A stretch of 46,112 nucleotides of DNA, taken from assembly GCA_021157815.1 (NCBI GenBank), contig JAGGVT010000168.1:1-46112 (forward strand). Reading direction: 5' to 3'. The notes below the pieces were generated by a model, which did no database searches, was not told the origin of the DNA, and worked only from the letters and a program-made list of their open reading frames with translations. Shown here one piece after another: positions 10,359-18,366 of this stretch (position 1 is the stretch's first letter; the number at the start of each line of letters is the position of its first letter). This DNA comes from a bacterium (GTDB taxonomy: Bacteria; JAJVIF01; JAGGVT01). The position numbers were made by a program, and so were the translations under genes.

Positions 10359-11621
10359 TTAATTTTCCTCCCCTATAACCGCAACTGTATCCCCATCTTT
10401 AAGATTCTTATGCCCCTCAATAATCAAACTCTGTCCCACTTTAAGACCGCTGATTATTTCCGCCTTGTTCTCATCGATAATGCCTGTAAAGACCTCACGA
10501 ATGGATGCCCTGTTGCCATCAGCAACGAACACAAATTTACTAAGGCCGCGATTGACAATTGCATCAAGCGGTATAACGATGATGTTATTGCGTCCGCCGA
10601 ATTGAAATTTTGCGGATGCTGTCATGCCGGGCATTAATCTGCCGTCAGTATTTGTTACGGCTATTTCAGCGCCGAATGTTCCGGTTCGGATATCAGCTTT
10701 GACATCCACTTTCGTAATACTGCCTGTGAAAATTTCACCAGCGAAAGATTCAGGCAGGATTTCCACTTTGCTGCCGACTTTTATGTCTGCCGCTTCCACA
10801 GCATTCAATGAGATTGGAAGTTTTAGCTTGTCCAGTGTAACAACGTTGATTAACGGCATTCCCGGACTGACCATCTCGTTTTTCTCCACATAAATAAACG
10901 CGACAGTGCCGTCGATTGGACTGTGAAAAAACGCTTTGTTGTATTGGTTTCTTAAAAGGTCACGCTGCGCTTTCGCATTTTCAACCGCCGCTTTCACAGA
11001 TTCACGGTCCTCTTCTCTCGCGCCGATATCGGCGAGTTCCTTGCTTTTAAGGGCTGTTTCATATCCGGCTTTCGCTCCAGCGAGTTGCGATTCAGCACCG
11101 TCGAGTTCAGCTTTTGAAATCACTCCCTCATCAAACAGCTCCTGCATCCTGGCAAAATTCGCTTCAGCGTTTTTGAAATTAATTTTCGCGCTTTCAAGCT
11201 GGGCATTAATCTGCGCCATTTTCTCCGGCCTGACTCCGTTTTCAATTGTCTTGAGTGTTTGCTCAGCGCTGATTAGTCCGGCCTCCGCGGATGCAAGCTG
11301 ATATTTGAGAGATGCGTGTTCGATCTCAAGAATCAGTTCACCCTTTTTAACCGGCAGTCCCTCGTCAATATGGATTTTCTCAAGAGTGCCGCCGACTTCG
11401 GCCGTTAGCGTGATATCATCCCAGCCTTCAAGGATTCCCGATGTGGCAATTTGAAGGCTGATTGATCCTTTGGAAACTGCTTGCACTTTAACAGGAAGTC
11501 CGTTTTTCTCAACAGTCTCCGGTTCCGGATTTCCGGTTTTCCCGTTTGGCGCTTTGCATCCGGTAATTGGCAGGATGAGTATCGCGATGAGTGTGATAAA
11601 AATAAGTGTTGCCTTTTTCAT
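10359..11621 (-). CDS. RND efflux periplasmic adaptor, lipoprotein (HlyD/AcrA family)
   Basis: The membrane-fusion protein linking the RND pump to TolC. The signal peptide ends in a lipobox ITGC with Cys22, so the protein is lipid-anchored. A split lipoyl domain brackets a coiled-coil hairpin: the first half is near residues 65-95 (IHIDEGLPVKKGELILEIE), the hairpin about 100-215 (LKTIENGVRPEK..., then ARMQELFDEGVISKAELD), and the second half follows with PIDGTVAFIYVEKNEMVSPG. Beta-barrel and membrane-proximal domains follow (PGMTASAKF, VIPLDAIV). GAGGG lies 6 bases before the ATG. Confidence 0.93.
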   Translation of the reverse strand: MKKATLIFITLIAILILPITGCKAPNGKTGNPEPETVEKNGLPVKVQAVSKGSISLQIATSGILEGWDDITLTAEVGGTLEKIHIDEGLPVKKGELILEIEHASLKYQLASAEAGLISAEQTLKTIENGVRPEKMAQINAQLESAKINFKNAEANFARMQELFDEGVISKAELDGAESQLAGAKAGYETALKSKELADIGAREEDRESVKAAVENAKAQRDLLRNQYNKAFFHSPIDGTVAFIYVEKNEMVSPGMPLINVVTLDKLKLPISLNAVEAADIKVGSKVEILPESFAGEIFTGSITKVDVKADIRTGTFGAEIAVTNTDGRLMPGMTASAKFQFGGRNNIIVIPLDAIVNRGLSKFVFVADGNRASIREVFTGIIDENKAEIISGLKVGQSLIIEGHKNLKDGDTVAVIGEEN

Positions 11622-11683
11622 TTCTGTCCCTCAAGTTGAAACATTTTCAAAAATACTTAATGACCATAAGGCATTTAACAAAG

Positions 11684-11748
11684 AATGGATTCCGGCTTTC
11701 GCCGGGATGACAAACCACTGTCATTCCGGGCTTGACCCGGAATCCATT
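11684..11748. repeat. Nested palindromic repeat in the operon spacer
   Basis: Outer arms AATGGATTCCGG (11684-11695) and CCGGAATCCATT (11737-11748) enclose inner arms GCCGGGATGACA and TGTCATTCCGGGC. The element lies between tetR and the adaptor gene on the same transcript. Its inner core also occurs inside the 190-base MITEs. Confidence 0.65.
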
Positions 11749-11770
11749 TTTTCTCTTTTAAAAGCCTGTA

Positions 11771-12421
11771 TCATTTCTTTTTATTTCCTTTTGTGTTCGA
11801 TATTCCAGCGAACAGAATTTTAAGAAATTCCTTTGATACAGCATCACGATTGAATTTATCGTTAAGGTTTGTCTGCATGTTCATTCCCATGGTCGCACTG
11901 AATATTATTTCTGACACAATCTTAATATTTAAGTTGCGTTTAAATTCACCGTTTTTAATTCCTTCCTTCAGCATGCTGACAATCCCGCCTTTAAATTCTT
12001 CATGCGCATCCGTTAGAACCGCGAATAATTTTTTCGTAATCTCCTCTGATGTTTCAGACGACTTGAACTCCATAATGAGATGAAAGAGATTGGCGTTTGC
12101 TTTTATATTTTTTTTACCGGTCATGACGATTTTTTGATCTATCAATTTTGCGATCTGTTTTTTCATGGATTTGGATTTTCTCTTCTTGTTTTCCTCCTCC
12201 ATAATTGCTTTCGATTTCATGACAAACCACCGGAAAGTCTCGATGAAAAGGTCCGCTTTGGTGTCGAAATATTCGTAAACCGTGCTTTTCCCGATACCGA
12301 CCCTGTCAGCGATATCCGCAATACCAGTGGCGTTGTAGCCATTCCGGGCAAAAGTAAACAATGAAGCTTCCAGGATTTCGTTTTTTCTTTTAAATCTTTT
12401 TTCTGTTTTTCCGGTTGCCAT
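11771..12421 (-). CDS. TetR/AcrR-family transcriptional regulator
   Basis: A 216-residue repressor. The N-terminal helix-turn-helix spans about residues 16-62 (ILEASLFTFARNGYNATGIA, then VGIGKSTVYEYFDTKADLF). The all-helical C-terminal ligand and dimer domain is variable, so the inducer is unknown. The tail is lysine-rich. It is the first gene of an operon with a membrane-fusion protein, RND pump and TolC-like porin, and a perfect operator lies 35 bases upstream. It therefore very likely represses itself and the pump. AAGGA sits 4 bases before the ATG. Confidence 0.92.
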   Translation of the reverse strand: MATGKTEKRFKRKNEILEASLFTFARNGYNATGIADIADRVGIGKSTVYEYFDTKADLFIETFRWFVMKSKAIMEEENKKRKSKSMKKQIAKLIDQKIVMTGKKNIKANANLFHLIMEFKSSETSEEITKKLFAVLTDAHEEFKGGIVSMLKEGIKNGEFKRNLNIKIVSEIIFSATMGMNMQTNLNDKFNRDAVSKEFLKILFAGISNTKGNKKK

Positions 12422-12455
12422 ATTATCCTTCAGGTGAATTTTTTAGCCGCAAAAC

Positions 12456-12473
12456 CGACCGACCAGTCGGTCG
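12456..12473. promoter_or_regulatory. TetR-family operator
   Basis: The 18-base sequence CGACCGACCAGTCGGTCG is an inverted repeat of two perfect 8-base arms around a 2-base centre. GACCGAC-type palindromes are the usual targets of TetR/AcrR repressors. It begins 1 base downstream of the -10 box and covers the expected transcription start, an ideal place for repression. Confidence 0.85.
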
Positions 12474-12474
12474 A

Positions 12475-12503
12475 AATATACTATATGCATTATTTTTTTG
12501 CAA
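12475..12503 (-). promoter_or_regulatory. Promoter of the tetR-efflux operon
   Basis: On the minus strand TTGCAA (12498-12503), a 17-base spacer and TATATT (12475-12480) form a sigma-70 promoter. The repressor operator lies directly downstream. Confidence 0.65.
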
Positions 12504-12793
12504 CCTATTTTTTTAAATATTTTCATTCCATGCTAAACCCGCTTGAAAATATTACGATAAATTTCAAGAGATGTTTGATTGGCGTAAAAGCAGTGTCTTA
12601 ATAGGATTGAATGCTTTACAAGCTAAAAGTGATATGATAGGATTTAATATGAATGATGGAATATTTTCTACCATCAATTGATTATTTTTTGCCATATATA
12701 TTTTGCCCAAGCGGAACGCCTGAATAATACAGGCGTTACCGAGGTCGAATGAGATTTTACTCACAGGGCAATCAGAAATATCAGGAAGGAATT
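12504..12793. other. AT-rich intergenic region with one hairpin
   Basis: No gene is supported here. The only clear structure is a hairpin upstream of the histone-like gene: AACGCCTG (12715-12722), a 7-base loop and CAGGCGTT (12730-12737). It has no T-run, so it may be an operator or a leader hairpin. No convincing promoter pair was found. Confidence 0.4.
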
Positions 12794-13099
12794 ATGGTCA
12801 TCAAAAAAAAAGCAACGGCGAAAAAAACTGCGGCAAAGAAGAAACCAGCCGCAAAAAAAACTGTTGCAAAGAAAAAAACCGTAGCAAGGAAGAAAGCTGC
12901 TCCGAAGAAGAAAGTGGTTAAGAAGAAGACTACGGCAAAGAAGACAGTAGCCAAAAAGAAAGCAGCTCCAAAGAAAAAAGCCGCAGCGAAGAAGAAAGTA
13001 GTTAAGAAGAAAGCTGCACCGAAGAAAAAAACCACTGCTAAGAAAAAAGTGGTAAAGAAGAAAGCTGCTCCGAAGAAGAAAACAACAAAGAAGAAATAA
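12794..13099 (+). CDS. Lysine-rich histone H1-like basic protein
   Basis: A 101-residue protein made almost wholly of Lys, Ala, Val, Thr and Pro, with about half the residues lysine. It repeats KKAAPKKK four times between blocks such as KKKVVKKK and TTAKK. This resembles eukaryotic H1 tails and bacterial Hc2/AlgP-type tails that bind and compact DNA. There is no globular or HU domain. I chose ATG 12794 because AGGAAGGA ends 3 bases upstream; an in-frame ATG 45 bases earlier lacks such a site. Function is inferred from composition only. Confidence 0.8.
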   Translation: MVIKKKATAKKTAAKKKPAAKKTVAKKKTVARKKAAPKKKVVKKKTTAKKTVAKKKAAPKKKAAAKKKVVKKKAAPKKKTTAKKKVVKKKAAPKKKTTKKK

Positions 13100-13183
13100 C
13101 GCCGTTATTTCTTTTTAGTGGGAGCTATCTTCACGTTGGTGTATTCGTAGTCGCAGGGGGATTTAAAATATAAAGTCCTTTAG

Positions 13184-13209
13184 AGGGTGCAAAAGGCACC
13201 TTTTTTTTC
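13184..13209 (+). terminator. Intrinsic terminator of the histone-like gene
   Basis: A 7-base-pair stem (AGGGTGC with GCACCTT, one G-T pair) around the loop AAAAG runs directly into a T-tract. A weaker AT-rich stem (AAATAAC/GTTATTT, 13094-13110) followed by CTTTTT overlaps the stop codon itself. Confidence 0.75.
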
Positions 13210-13217
13210 TCTATAAA

Positions 13218-14018
13218 TCACCGTACACTCTTTCGCGCGGCGATTACAACACCCTCCGCCGCAGCCCATGGTGTTAATGAACTCAGAATTCGTTTGATTA
13301 TTCGTCCAGCTGTGTTAAGGCTGAACAGTTCGCTGGTTGTTCGGTTTTTGAATAATTCTCCCCAGTCAACCCACAACGTGTATGATTTATCCGGTGGGGT
13401 CAATTCGACCCATGAATACTCCATGATTTCCAATCCTGATTTTTCAACGCGCCTGATAATGTCTTTCAATGAAAAACGATATTCCTCGAATTCGAGTTTT
13501 TTCCCAGCAAGGGTCAAAAGGAAATATCGGATGGAGCATAACGGCCTGTGGACAAGCTTTCGCAGGATACTTTCAACGGGAACAATGATAATCATTACGC
13601 CATCCTCTCGAAGCACCCTGTTCATTTCATGAAGCATTTTTTCCGGCCCGTCAGGATCATGTTCAATCACTCCGACTGAAAGGACAGCATCGAATTGGAA
13701 ATCCTCAAACGGCATTGAGGATATATCGCCAACTTCCAGTTTGAGATGGGAGCGCATGCTTTTAAGTTTTTCAATTGCCTGATTGCTCAGGTCGATTCCG
13801 TTCATTGAGTAGCCGAGGTCATCAAGATGAATCATCCACCGGCCGAGCCCGCATCCCGCCTCAAGTATTTCCCATTCCTTTTTGAAATATTTCAAAATGA
13901 ATGAATGAGTGTTCTCCTCAAGAGGGGCAAGTCTGGCGACCGCAAGAGGGGCCAGTCCGCTAAGTTCCTGTTCACCGGCGCCGTGAGTTGATGATTTGAT
14001 TTTCAAAGCGTAAGTCAT
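13218..14018 (-). CDS. SAM-dependent class I methyltransferase
   Basis: A Rossmann-fold methyltransferase. Motif I is EAGCGLGRWMIHL, motif II ends in GIDLSNQAIEKL, and the region around FDAVLSVGVIEHDPDGPEKM followed by RVLREDGVMIIIVP matches the Methyltransf_11 type. The substrate cannot be inferred; this family modifies small molecules, quinones, lipids or sugars. The ATG at 14018 (266 residues) was chosen over a TTG at 14036; neither has a clear ribosome binding site. A 13-base palindrome (GGTTATTATAACC, 14022-14034) containing a TATAAT lies immediately upstream. It follows the pilin-like gene in the same direction. Confidence 0.85.
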   Translation of the reverse strand: MTYALKIKSSTHGAGEQELSGLAPLAVARLAPLEENTHSFILKYFKKEWEILEAGCGLGRWMIHLDDLGYSMNGIDLSNQAIEKLKSMRSHLKLEVGDISSMPFEDFQFDAVLSVGVIEHDPDGPEKMLHEMNRVLREDGVMIIIVPVESILRKLVHRPLCSIRYFLLTLAGKKLEFEEYRFSLKDIIRRVEKSGLEIMEYSWVELTPPDKSYTLWVDWGELFKNRTTSELFSLNTAGRIIKRILSSLTPWAAAEGVVIAARKSVR

Positions 14019-14073
14019 TCGGGTTATTATAACCAAGAAAACGGTATGGTGGGAGTGAACGGGGAAAATAATT

Positions 14074-14583
14074 TTATCGCAGCGGTTGCCATAAAGCCAT
14101 ATTTCTCATTCCCAGAGCACGCTGGAAATCCTCTTCCCTGCCAACATAAACATACGGAGTTTGCCTTGTATTAATGCCGAAAGTTCTGAGCTTGTTTTTC
14201 TGGCTTCTTGGAATCGCAATCACGGTAAAAGTTGAGTCATACGCCGGACACCCCTGGAATGACATCGTCGGCGGGTCAACATCAAAAACAATCAATGAGT
14301 AGTTATCAATGTAGTTGGTTCGAGAGTAACCGCTTTGAATATATTCAGTATCAATAAGCGCCTTAAATGTACCGTATGTATTTTCCTGGGTTGAATCAAT
14401 ATACGAAAGTTCTACCGATCCGATTGATCTCATGGTCAGTTTGCATCTGTTTTCCCATGCGGAACGTCTCGCGTTTAAGAGCTGCGGAATTCCAATCGCG
14501 GCAATGATTCCAATAATCACCGCAATTATCAGTAGCTCAAGAAGCGTAAATCCTGTCTCAGTATTCTTAGGCTGAAAGCCCAA
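14074..14583 (-). CDS. Type IV pilin-like / pseudopilin protein
   Basis: A 169-residue protein with the prepilin signature TG|FTLLELLI, cut after Gly by a PilD-type peptidase, then the hydrophobic helix AVIIGIIAAIGIPQLLNARR. The globular part has an aromatic-rich region with YSLIVFDVDPP and GCPAYDSTFTVIAI. The start is TTG at 14583: GGAAGGAGG (14593-14601) lies 9 bases upstream and gives a normal 11-residue leader. A further upstream ATG would give an abnormal 33-residue leader. No other pilus or type II secretion genes are nearby, so it may be an orphan pseudopilin. Confidence 0.85.
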   Translation of the reverse strand: MGFQPKNTETGFTLLELLIIAVIIGIIAAIGIPQLLNARRSAWENRCKLTMRSIGSVELSYIDSTQENTYGTFKALIDTEYIQSGYSRTNYIDNYSLIVFDVDPPTMSFQGCPAYDSTFTVIAIPRSQKNKLRTFGINTRQTPYVYVGREEDFQRALGMRNMALWQPLR

Positions 14584-14711
14584 GCTAAAATGCCTCCTTC
14601 CAAACTCAGCAGTTGGTTTACTTCTCCACCACCATTTGGTGTAGAACATCCATGCACATTTATTATATCAGCATATCTCGTATTTGTGTAAATCTGTCTG
14701 AACGTTTATCC

Positions 14712-14740
14712 TTGAGCATTGTCTCTGGGGGATTTATAAT
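14712..14740 (+). promoter_or_regulatory. Promoter of the tail-anchored gene and glyA
   Basis: TTGAGC (14712-14717), a 17-base spacer and a perfect TATAAT (14735-14740) lie 35 bases before the start at 14775. Confidence 0.6.
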
Positions 14741-14774
14741 TAAATTTTATATTCAGTCAAAGGTGGTGTTAAAT

Positions 14775-15107
14775 ATGGCTGAAACTGGAACATCCTCGGG
14801 TGGAACATCCGCAACAGATGGCGGATACAATGTAAGTCTCAAGGAACGAGAGCTGGATACTGTTACCGCGGATAATGTAGAGCTAATGCAGTGTTCCGCG
14901 AATTCAATCACGGCGAAAACTGTCAAGATGGAGCAGTCGGCGGGAATTTTTGTCGCTGCCGAGAGAGTCGAGAGTAAAAACTCGGCGACCCTTCTCATGG
15001 TTGCGCAGGAGGTTCACGGTGATGTTCGCCCGATATTTTCCCTCCCAGCAGCGCTGGTTATTGCCGGAGCAATTATTTTTGGCTTGTCTCTTTTTAAAAA
15101 CAAATAA
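14775..15107 (+). CDS. Small tail-anchored protein with beta-repeat core
   Basis: I do not recognise a named family. The 110-residue protein has a Gly/Ser/Thr-rich head (TGTSSGGTSATDGG). It then has alternating short strands with a regular V..A..V.L.Q..A..I.A pattern (residues about 30-80), as in a small right-handed beta-helix or bactofilin-like fold. A C-terminal hydrophobic helix (LPAALVIAGAIIFGLSLF) is followed by KNK, so it is probably tail-anchored with the core in the cytoplasm. ATG 14775 is preferred because AAAGGTGG lies 10 bases upstream. It is 27 bases from glyA and shares its promoter. Confidence 0.75.
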   Translation: MAETGTSSGGTSATDGGYNVSLKERELDTVTADNVELMQCSANSITAKTVKMEQSAGIFVAAERVESKNSATLLMVAQEVHGDVRPIFSLPAALVIAGAIIFGLSLFKNK

Positions 15108-15134
15108 AATTTATACAAGGAAAGGTATATGTAA

Positions 15135-16391
15135 ATGGCTGATCTTGAACAGGTAAAAATTACTGATCCCGAATCCTATGACGCGATTCAAAGCGAAATC
15201 GAACGCGAGAACATGAAAATAGAACTCATAGCGTCCGAGAATTTCGTATCCGAGGCGGTTCTTCAGGCGCAGGGATGCCTGATGACAAACAAGTACGCCG
15301 AGGGTTATCCCAAGAAGCGTTATTACGGCGGCTGCGAATATGTCGATCAGGTGGAGATTCTGGCGCGAAATCGCGCGAAAGAATTATTCCAATCTGAAAC
15401 CGCGAACGTGCAGCCTCATTCCGGCGCTTGCGCAAACGCCGCGGTTTATCTGGCGTTTTGCAAACCCGGCGACACAATCATGGGTATGGAACTAAGCCAC
15501 GGAGGACATCTCACTCACGGGCATCCGCTTAATATCAGCGGTAAGTATTTCAATGTGGTTCCATATGGCGTTTCCAAAGATGATGAGAAAATCGATTACG
15601 CTGAATTGAAACGTCTTGCGCTTGAGTGCAAGCCGAAACTAATCATGGCTGGCGCGAGCGCGTATCCGCGAATAATCGATTTTGGCGCTTTCCGTGAAAT
15701 AGCGGATGAGGTCGGCGCGGTGTTTGTAATGGACATGGCGCATATCGCCGGGCTGGTAGCGACAGGGCATCACCCGAATCCGTGCCCGATTGCGGATGTG
15801 GTTACGACGACAACTCACAAGACCCTTCGTGGCCCTCGCGGCGGGATGATTATGATGAAGAAGAAATTTAGAAAAGCGATCAACAAAGCTGTGTTCCCGG
15901 GGATTCAGGGAGGGCCTTTGATGCACGTTATCGCGGCAAAAGCTGTCGCGCTGGCTGAGGCGATGAAACCTGAATTTACGGAATACCAGGAGCAGGTAAT
16001 CAAAAACGCTCAGGTGTTTGCAGAGGCTTTTAAATCAGAGGGATTTCGTCTCGTCAGCGATGGCACTGATAATCATCTTCTTCTTGTTGACCTGACACCA
16101 ATCAATGTTACCGGCAAGGTTGCCGAGACCACGCTTGATAATGTCGGAATCACGGTCAACAAAAACACGATTCCTTTTGAAACTCTGCCACCGATGGTCG
16201 CAAGCGGAATTCGTGTCGGCACGCCAGCGATGACTACTCGCGGATTCAAAGAGGATGAATTCAAAAAGATAGCTGCCTGGATTAAGAAAGTCCTTGTGAA
16301 CATCGGCGACGAGAGTGTGTACAACGAGGTTCGCTCCGAGGTTCACGATTTATGCGTGCAGTATCCGCTTTATGGGTATAAGGCGGTTTAG
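15135..16391 (+). CDS. glyA: Serine hydroxymethyltransferase
   Basis: A PLP enzyme converting serine and tetrahydrofolate to glycine and methylene-tetrahydrofolate, the main one-carbon source. The 418 residues match the normal length. Visible family blocks are [43 protein letters not shown] and SHGGHLTHG. The PLP lysine is Lys229 in [23 protein letters not shown] lies 9 bases before the ATG. It may be co-transcribed with the tail-anchored gene upstream, a pairing with no obvious metabolic link. Confidence 0.97.
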   Translation: MADLEQVKITDPESYDAIQSEIERENMKIELIASENFVSEAVLQAQGCLMTNKYAEGYPKKRYYGGCEYVDQVEILARNRAKELFQSETANVQPHSGACANAAVYLAFCKPGDTIMGMELSHGGHLTHGHPLNISGKYFNVVPYGVSKDDEKIDYAELKRLALECKPKLIMAGASAYPRIIDFGAFREIADEVGAVFVMDMAHIAGLVATGHHPNPCPIADVVTTTTHKTLRGPRGGMIMMKKKFRKAINKAVFPGIQGGPLMHVIAAKAVALAEAMKPEFTEYQEQVIKNAQVFAEAFKSEGFRLVSDGTDNHLLLVDLTPINVTGKVAETTLDNVGITVNKNTIPFETLPPMVASGIRVGTPAMTTRGFKEDEFKKIAAWIKKVLVNIGDESVYNEVRSEVHDLCVQYPLYGYKAV

Positions 16392-16406
16392 TTTAAGGTA
16401 CTTTCG

Positions 16407-16606
16407 AGGGGCGCAGCGTGGAAAATGTCTCAGAACTCCATTCCAGGCGTGTAAGTTTGTCATTCTGAGCGAAGCGAAGAATCTATATGCTATTGTGTTG
16501 ATGATTAAACCTGATGATATTTATTCCCATATCGAGAATAGATCCTTCGCTTCGCTCAGGATGACAGAAAATTCAGGTTGTGAGACTATTCCAACGTTGC
16601 GCTCCT
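16407..16606. repeat. 200-base palindromic MITE, copy 1
   Basis: The outer inverted ends are AGGGGCGCAGCGTGGAAAA and, reversed from the right, AGGAGCGCAACGTTGGAAT. Inside them lies a second inverted pair: GTCATTCTGAGCGAAGCGAA and its complement around 16545-16575. A nearly complete second copy is at 28833-29031 and cores occur at 23691-23796 and 27148-27206. It lies 15 bases after the glyA stop and could form a long hairpin in the transcript. Confidence 0.75.
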
Positions 16607-16638
16607 GCTCATATATCTTTTTAAACCATGTATTAATT

Positions 16639-17139
16639 ATGACAGATTCCAATCAAAAAATAACACGACCGTCATGGGATGATTATTTCATGGAACTTGC
16701 GTTCGTTATCGCGAGGCGTTCAACCTGCCTGTCACGAAAAGTAGGTGCGGTTGTGGTCAGGGATAAACGCATCATGACAACCGGATACAACGGAGCGCCA
16801 TCCGGAGTCGAGAGCTGCCTTGAACGCGGATATTGCTACAGGCGTAAACTGGGGATCCCATCGGGAGAGAAGCTTGAACTCTGTAGAGGTTCTCATGCCG
16901 AGGAAAACGCGATTGTTCAAGCGGCGAAATTCGGCATCAGCCTTGATGGAGCGACAATCTACTGCACGATTCGCCCCTGTTTGATATGCTCGAAAATGAT
17001 CATAAACGCCGGAATAAAAAAAGTGGTCTGCAAGGGTGATTATCCGCATGAGATGGGTTTGGAAATGTTCAAGGAAGCCGGCGTTGAATTTATTCTATAT
17101 GACAAACCGATTGAAAATATCATAATAGAAGAGAAATAG
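16639..17139 (+). CDS. dCMP deaminase / ComEB-like cytidylate deaminase
   Basis: A zinc-dependent deaminase of 166 residues that probably converts dCMP to dUMP for thymidylate synthesis. Zinc ligands and the catalytic Glu are visible: His86 and Glu88 in HAEEN, and Cys114 and Cys117 in PCLIC. Other family blocks are [23 protein letters not shown] and [12 protein letters not shown] 16639 fits the conserved N-terminus; the open frame extends upstream only through the repeat at 16407-16606. No Shine-Dalgarno is evident. glyA makes the folate that thymidylate synthase uses, so adjacency to it is plausible. Confidence 0.92.
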   Translation: MTDSNQKITRPSWDDYFMELAFVIARRSTCLSRKVGAVVVRDKRIMTTGYNGAPSGVESCLERGYCYRRKLGIPSGEKLELCRGSHAEENAIVQAAKFGISLDGATIYCTIRPCLICSKMIINAGIKKVVCKGDYPHEMGLEMFKEAGVEFILYDKPIENIIIEEK

Positions 17140-17167
17140 CATTTAATATCCTCGTGGAGATAATCTC

Positions 17168-17899
17168 ATGAAACCTCAAATCGCATTTTCATGCTGCCAT
17201 AACCCCACAGTTCATCAGGATGGCTGGGAGGTTCTGGGGCCTCACTTTTACGTTTACAGCGATTACATCCGCCCTATCGTGGAACTTGGCGGCGCGCCGC
17301 TTATAATCCCGGTTTTGCGCGATGAGGATTATTATCGCGATTCGATGCGCAACGCGCAGGGACTGGTGCTTGTCGGTGGCGGGGATATTAATCCGTTTTT
17401 ATTTGGCCGCAATGTTGAGAAGAACATTGGGAAAGTTAATCCCGACATGGATTATGGTGAAATGGAAATGGCGAAAATCGCCCTTGAGATGAACATACCC
17501 ATTCTCGCGATTTGCAGGGGAATTCAGCTTTTGAATATCGTGGCAGGAGGAACGATTCACCAGCACATTCCGGATAACATCCCGGATGCTTACAATCACT
17601 CGACTCATTTCCCCCCCGCGACACTCGCTCACTGGGTAACTGTAGATCCCAATTCACTGTTATTTAGAATTGTTGAGAAAGAAAAAATAGCGGTAAATTC
17701 AAATCATCATCAGGCTGTGTCGAAAGTGGGACAGGGAGCGGTTGTCTGCGGACGCGCTGATGACGGCGTTATTGAGGCAATCGAAATGCCGCAGAAGAAA
17801 TGGGTGCTTGGAGTCCAGTGGCATCCTGAGATAATCTGGCGCCGGAACGAGGATCACAGGAAAATTTTCGAAGCGTTTGTAAAAGCGTCGCTTTCCTAA
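17168..17899 (+). CDS. Class I glutamine amidotransferase (peptidase C26, PuuD-like)
   Basis: A gamma-glutamyl hydrolase-type amidotransferase of 243 residues. The nucleophile is Cys116 in AICRGIQLLN; His219 and Glu221 in VQWHPE complete the triad. VLVGGGDINP (68-76) and NSNHHQAV (178-184) are typical of gamma-glutamyl-gamma-aminobutyrate hydrolases. The substrate is inferred from family only, and no putrescine pathway genes are near. GGAG lies 8 bases before the ATG. The gene is 28 bases after the deaminase gene and probably shares its transcript. Confidence 0.88.
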   Translation: MKPQIAFSCCHNPTVHQDGWEVLGPHFYVYSDYIRPIVELGGAPLIIPVLRDEDYYRDSMRNAQGLVLVGGGDINPFLFGRNVEKNIGKVNPDMDYGEMEMAKIALEMNIPILAICRGIQLLNIVAGGTIHQHIPDNIPDAYNHSTHFPPATLAHWVTVDPNSLLFRIVEKEKIAVNSNHHQAVSKVGQGAVVCGRADDGVIEAIEMPQKKWVLGVQWHPEIIWRRNEDHRKIFEAFVKASLS

Positions 17900-17930
17900 G
17901 CACATCAAAAGACAAATCCCCGTATTGTAG

Positions 17931-17999
17931 TGCGGGCTTCCAGCCTGCATCTTTTACTTTTCTTATCTCTATCTCAAAGATGCAGGCTCGAAGCCCGCA
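17931..17999. repeat. Long REP-like stem-loop
   Basis: Arms of 24 bases (17931-17954 and 17976-17999) are almost perfectly complementary, built on TGCGGGCTTCCAGCCTGCAT and its inverse. The loop is about 21 bases and T-rich. It lies 31 bases after the amidotransferase stop and may act as a terminator or 3' stabiliser. It is unlike the other repeat families in the window. Confidence 0.7.
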
Positions 18000-18049
18000 G
18001 CACAAATACAGCATCATAAACATGATATTGAATGTAACTTTGTATATAA

Positions 18050-18167
18050 TTAATTTGTACCGGGTACGAATTAGTTTAACCTGCGAAACAATATCCAATA
18101 AGCCCTCTTTTAATCATCGTTTTACTCTTTTTACATTTTCGATTTAATTTGTACCGGGTACGAATTA
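18050..18167. repeat. Pair of identical 24-base near-palindromic direct repeats
   Basis: Bases 18050-18073 and 18144-18167 are identical. Each is itself a near-palindrome centred on GTACCGGGTAC with AATTTG on one side and CGAATT on the other. Start-to-start spacing is 94 bases. The second copy ends 6 bases from the 3' end of tRNA-Cys. They could be regulator-binding sites or remnants of an integration site. Confidence 0.65.
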
Positions 18168-18173
18168 ATTATG

Positions 18174-18244
18174 AGGCGACGACCGGAGTCGAACCGGTGA
18201 TGAAGGTTTTGCAAACCTCTGCCTTACCACTTGGCCACGTCGCC
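18174..18244 (-). tRNA. tRNA-Cys (GCA)
   Basis: A 71-base cloverleaf on the minus strand. The acceptor GGCGACG pairs with CGTCGCC, with discriminator T. The D loop contains AAGTGGTAA, the anticodon stem GAGGT/ACCTT encloses TTGCAAA, and the T arm is ACCGG-TTCGACT-CCGGT. Anticodon GCA reads Cys codons. CCA is not encoded. It lies 38 bases downstream of tRNA-Gly. Confidence 0.95.
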
Positions 18245-18282
18245 GTGATTTATTCCAATTTACAACATCAATAGCCAAAAAA

Positions 18283-18355
18283 AGCGGGAAACGGGATTCG
18301 AACCCGCGACCCTCAGCTTGGGAAGCTGATGCTCTACCAACTGAGCTACTCCCGC
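18283..18355 (-). tRNA. tRNA-Gly (CCC)
   Basis: A 73-base cloverleaf on the minus strand. The acceptor GCGGGAG pairs with TTCCCGC, with discriminator T. The D arm is GCTC-AGTTGGTA-GAGC, the anticodon stem TCAGC/GCTGA encloses TTCCCAA, and the T arm has GGGTTCGAATCCC. Anticodon CCC reads the Gly codon GGG. It is transcribed first, with tRNA-Cys following. Confidence 0.95.
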
Positions 18356-18366
18356 ATCGTAGTTTA

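Noticed and set aside
12564-12764. 66-residue frame on the minus strand between tetR and the histone-like gene
   Set aside because: No recognisable family, no ribosome binding site, and it overlaps a hairpin and AT-rich spacer.
12781-13035. Phe/Ala-rich frame antisense to the histone-like gene
   Set aside because: It is the mirror of the lysine codons; composition is imposed by the other strand, which has the Shine-Dalgarno and terminator.
14584-14649. ATG start at 14649 for the pilin-like gene
   Set aside because: It gives a 33-residue leader and no ribosome site. TTG 14583 has GGAAGGAGG 9 bases upstream and a normal 11-residue leader.
16315-16638. Long N-terminal extension of the dCMP-deaminase-like gene
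   Set aside because: It overlaps glyA and translates a MITE; the conserved family N-terminus begins at ATG 16639.
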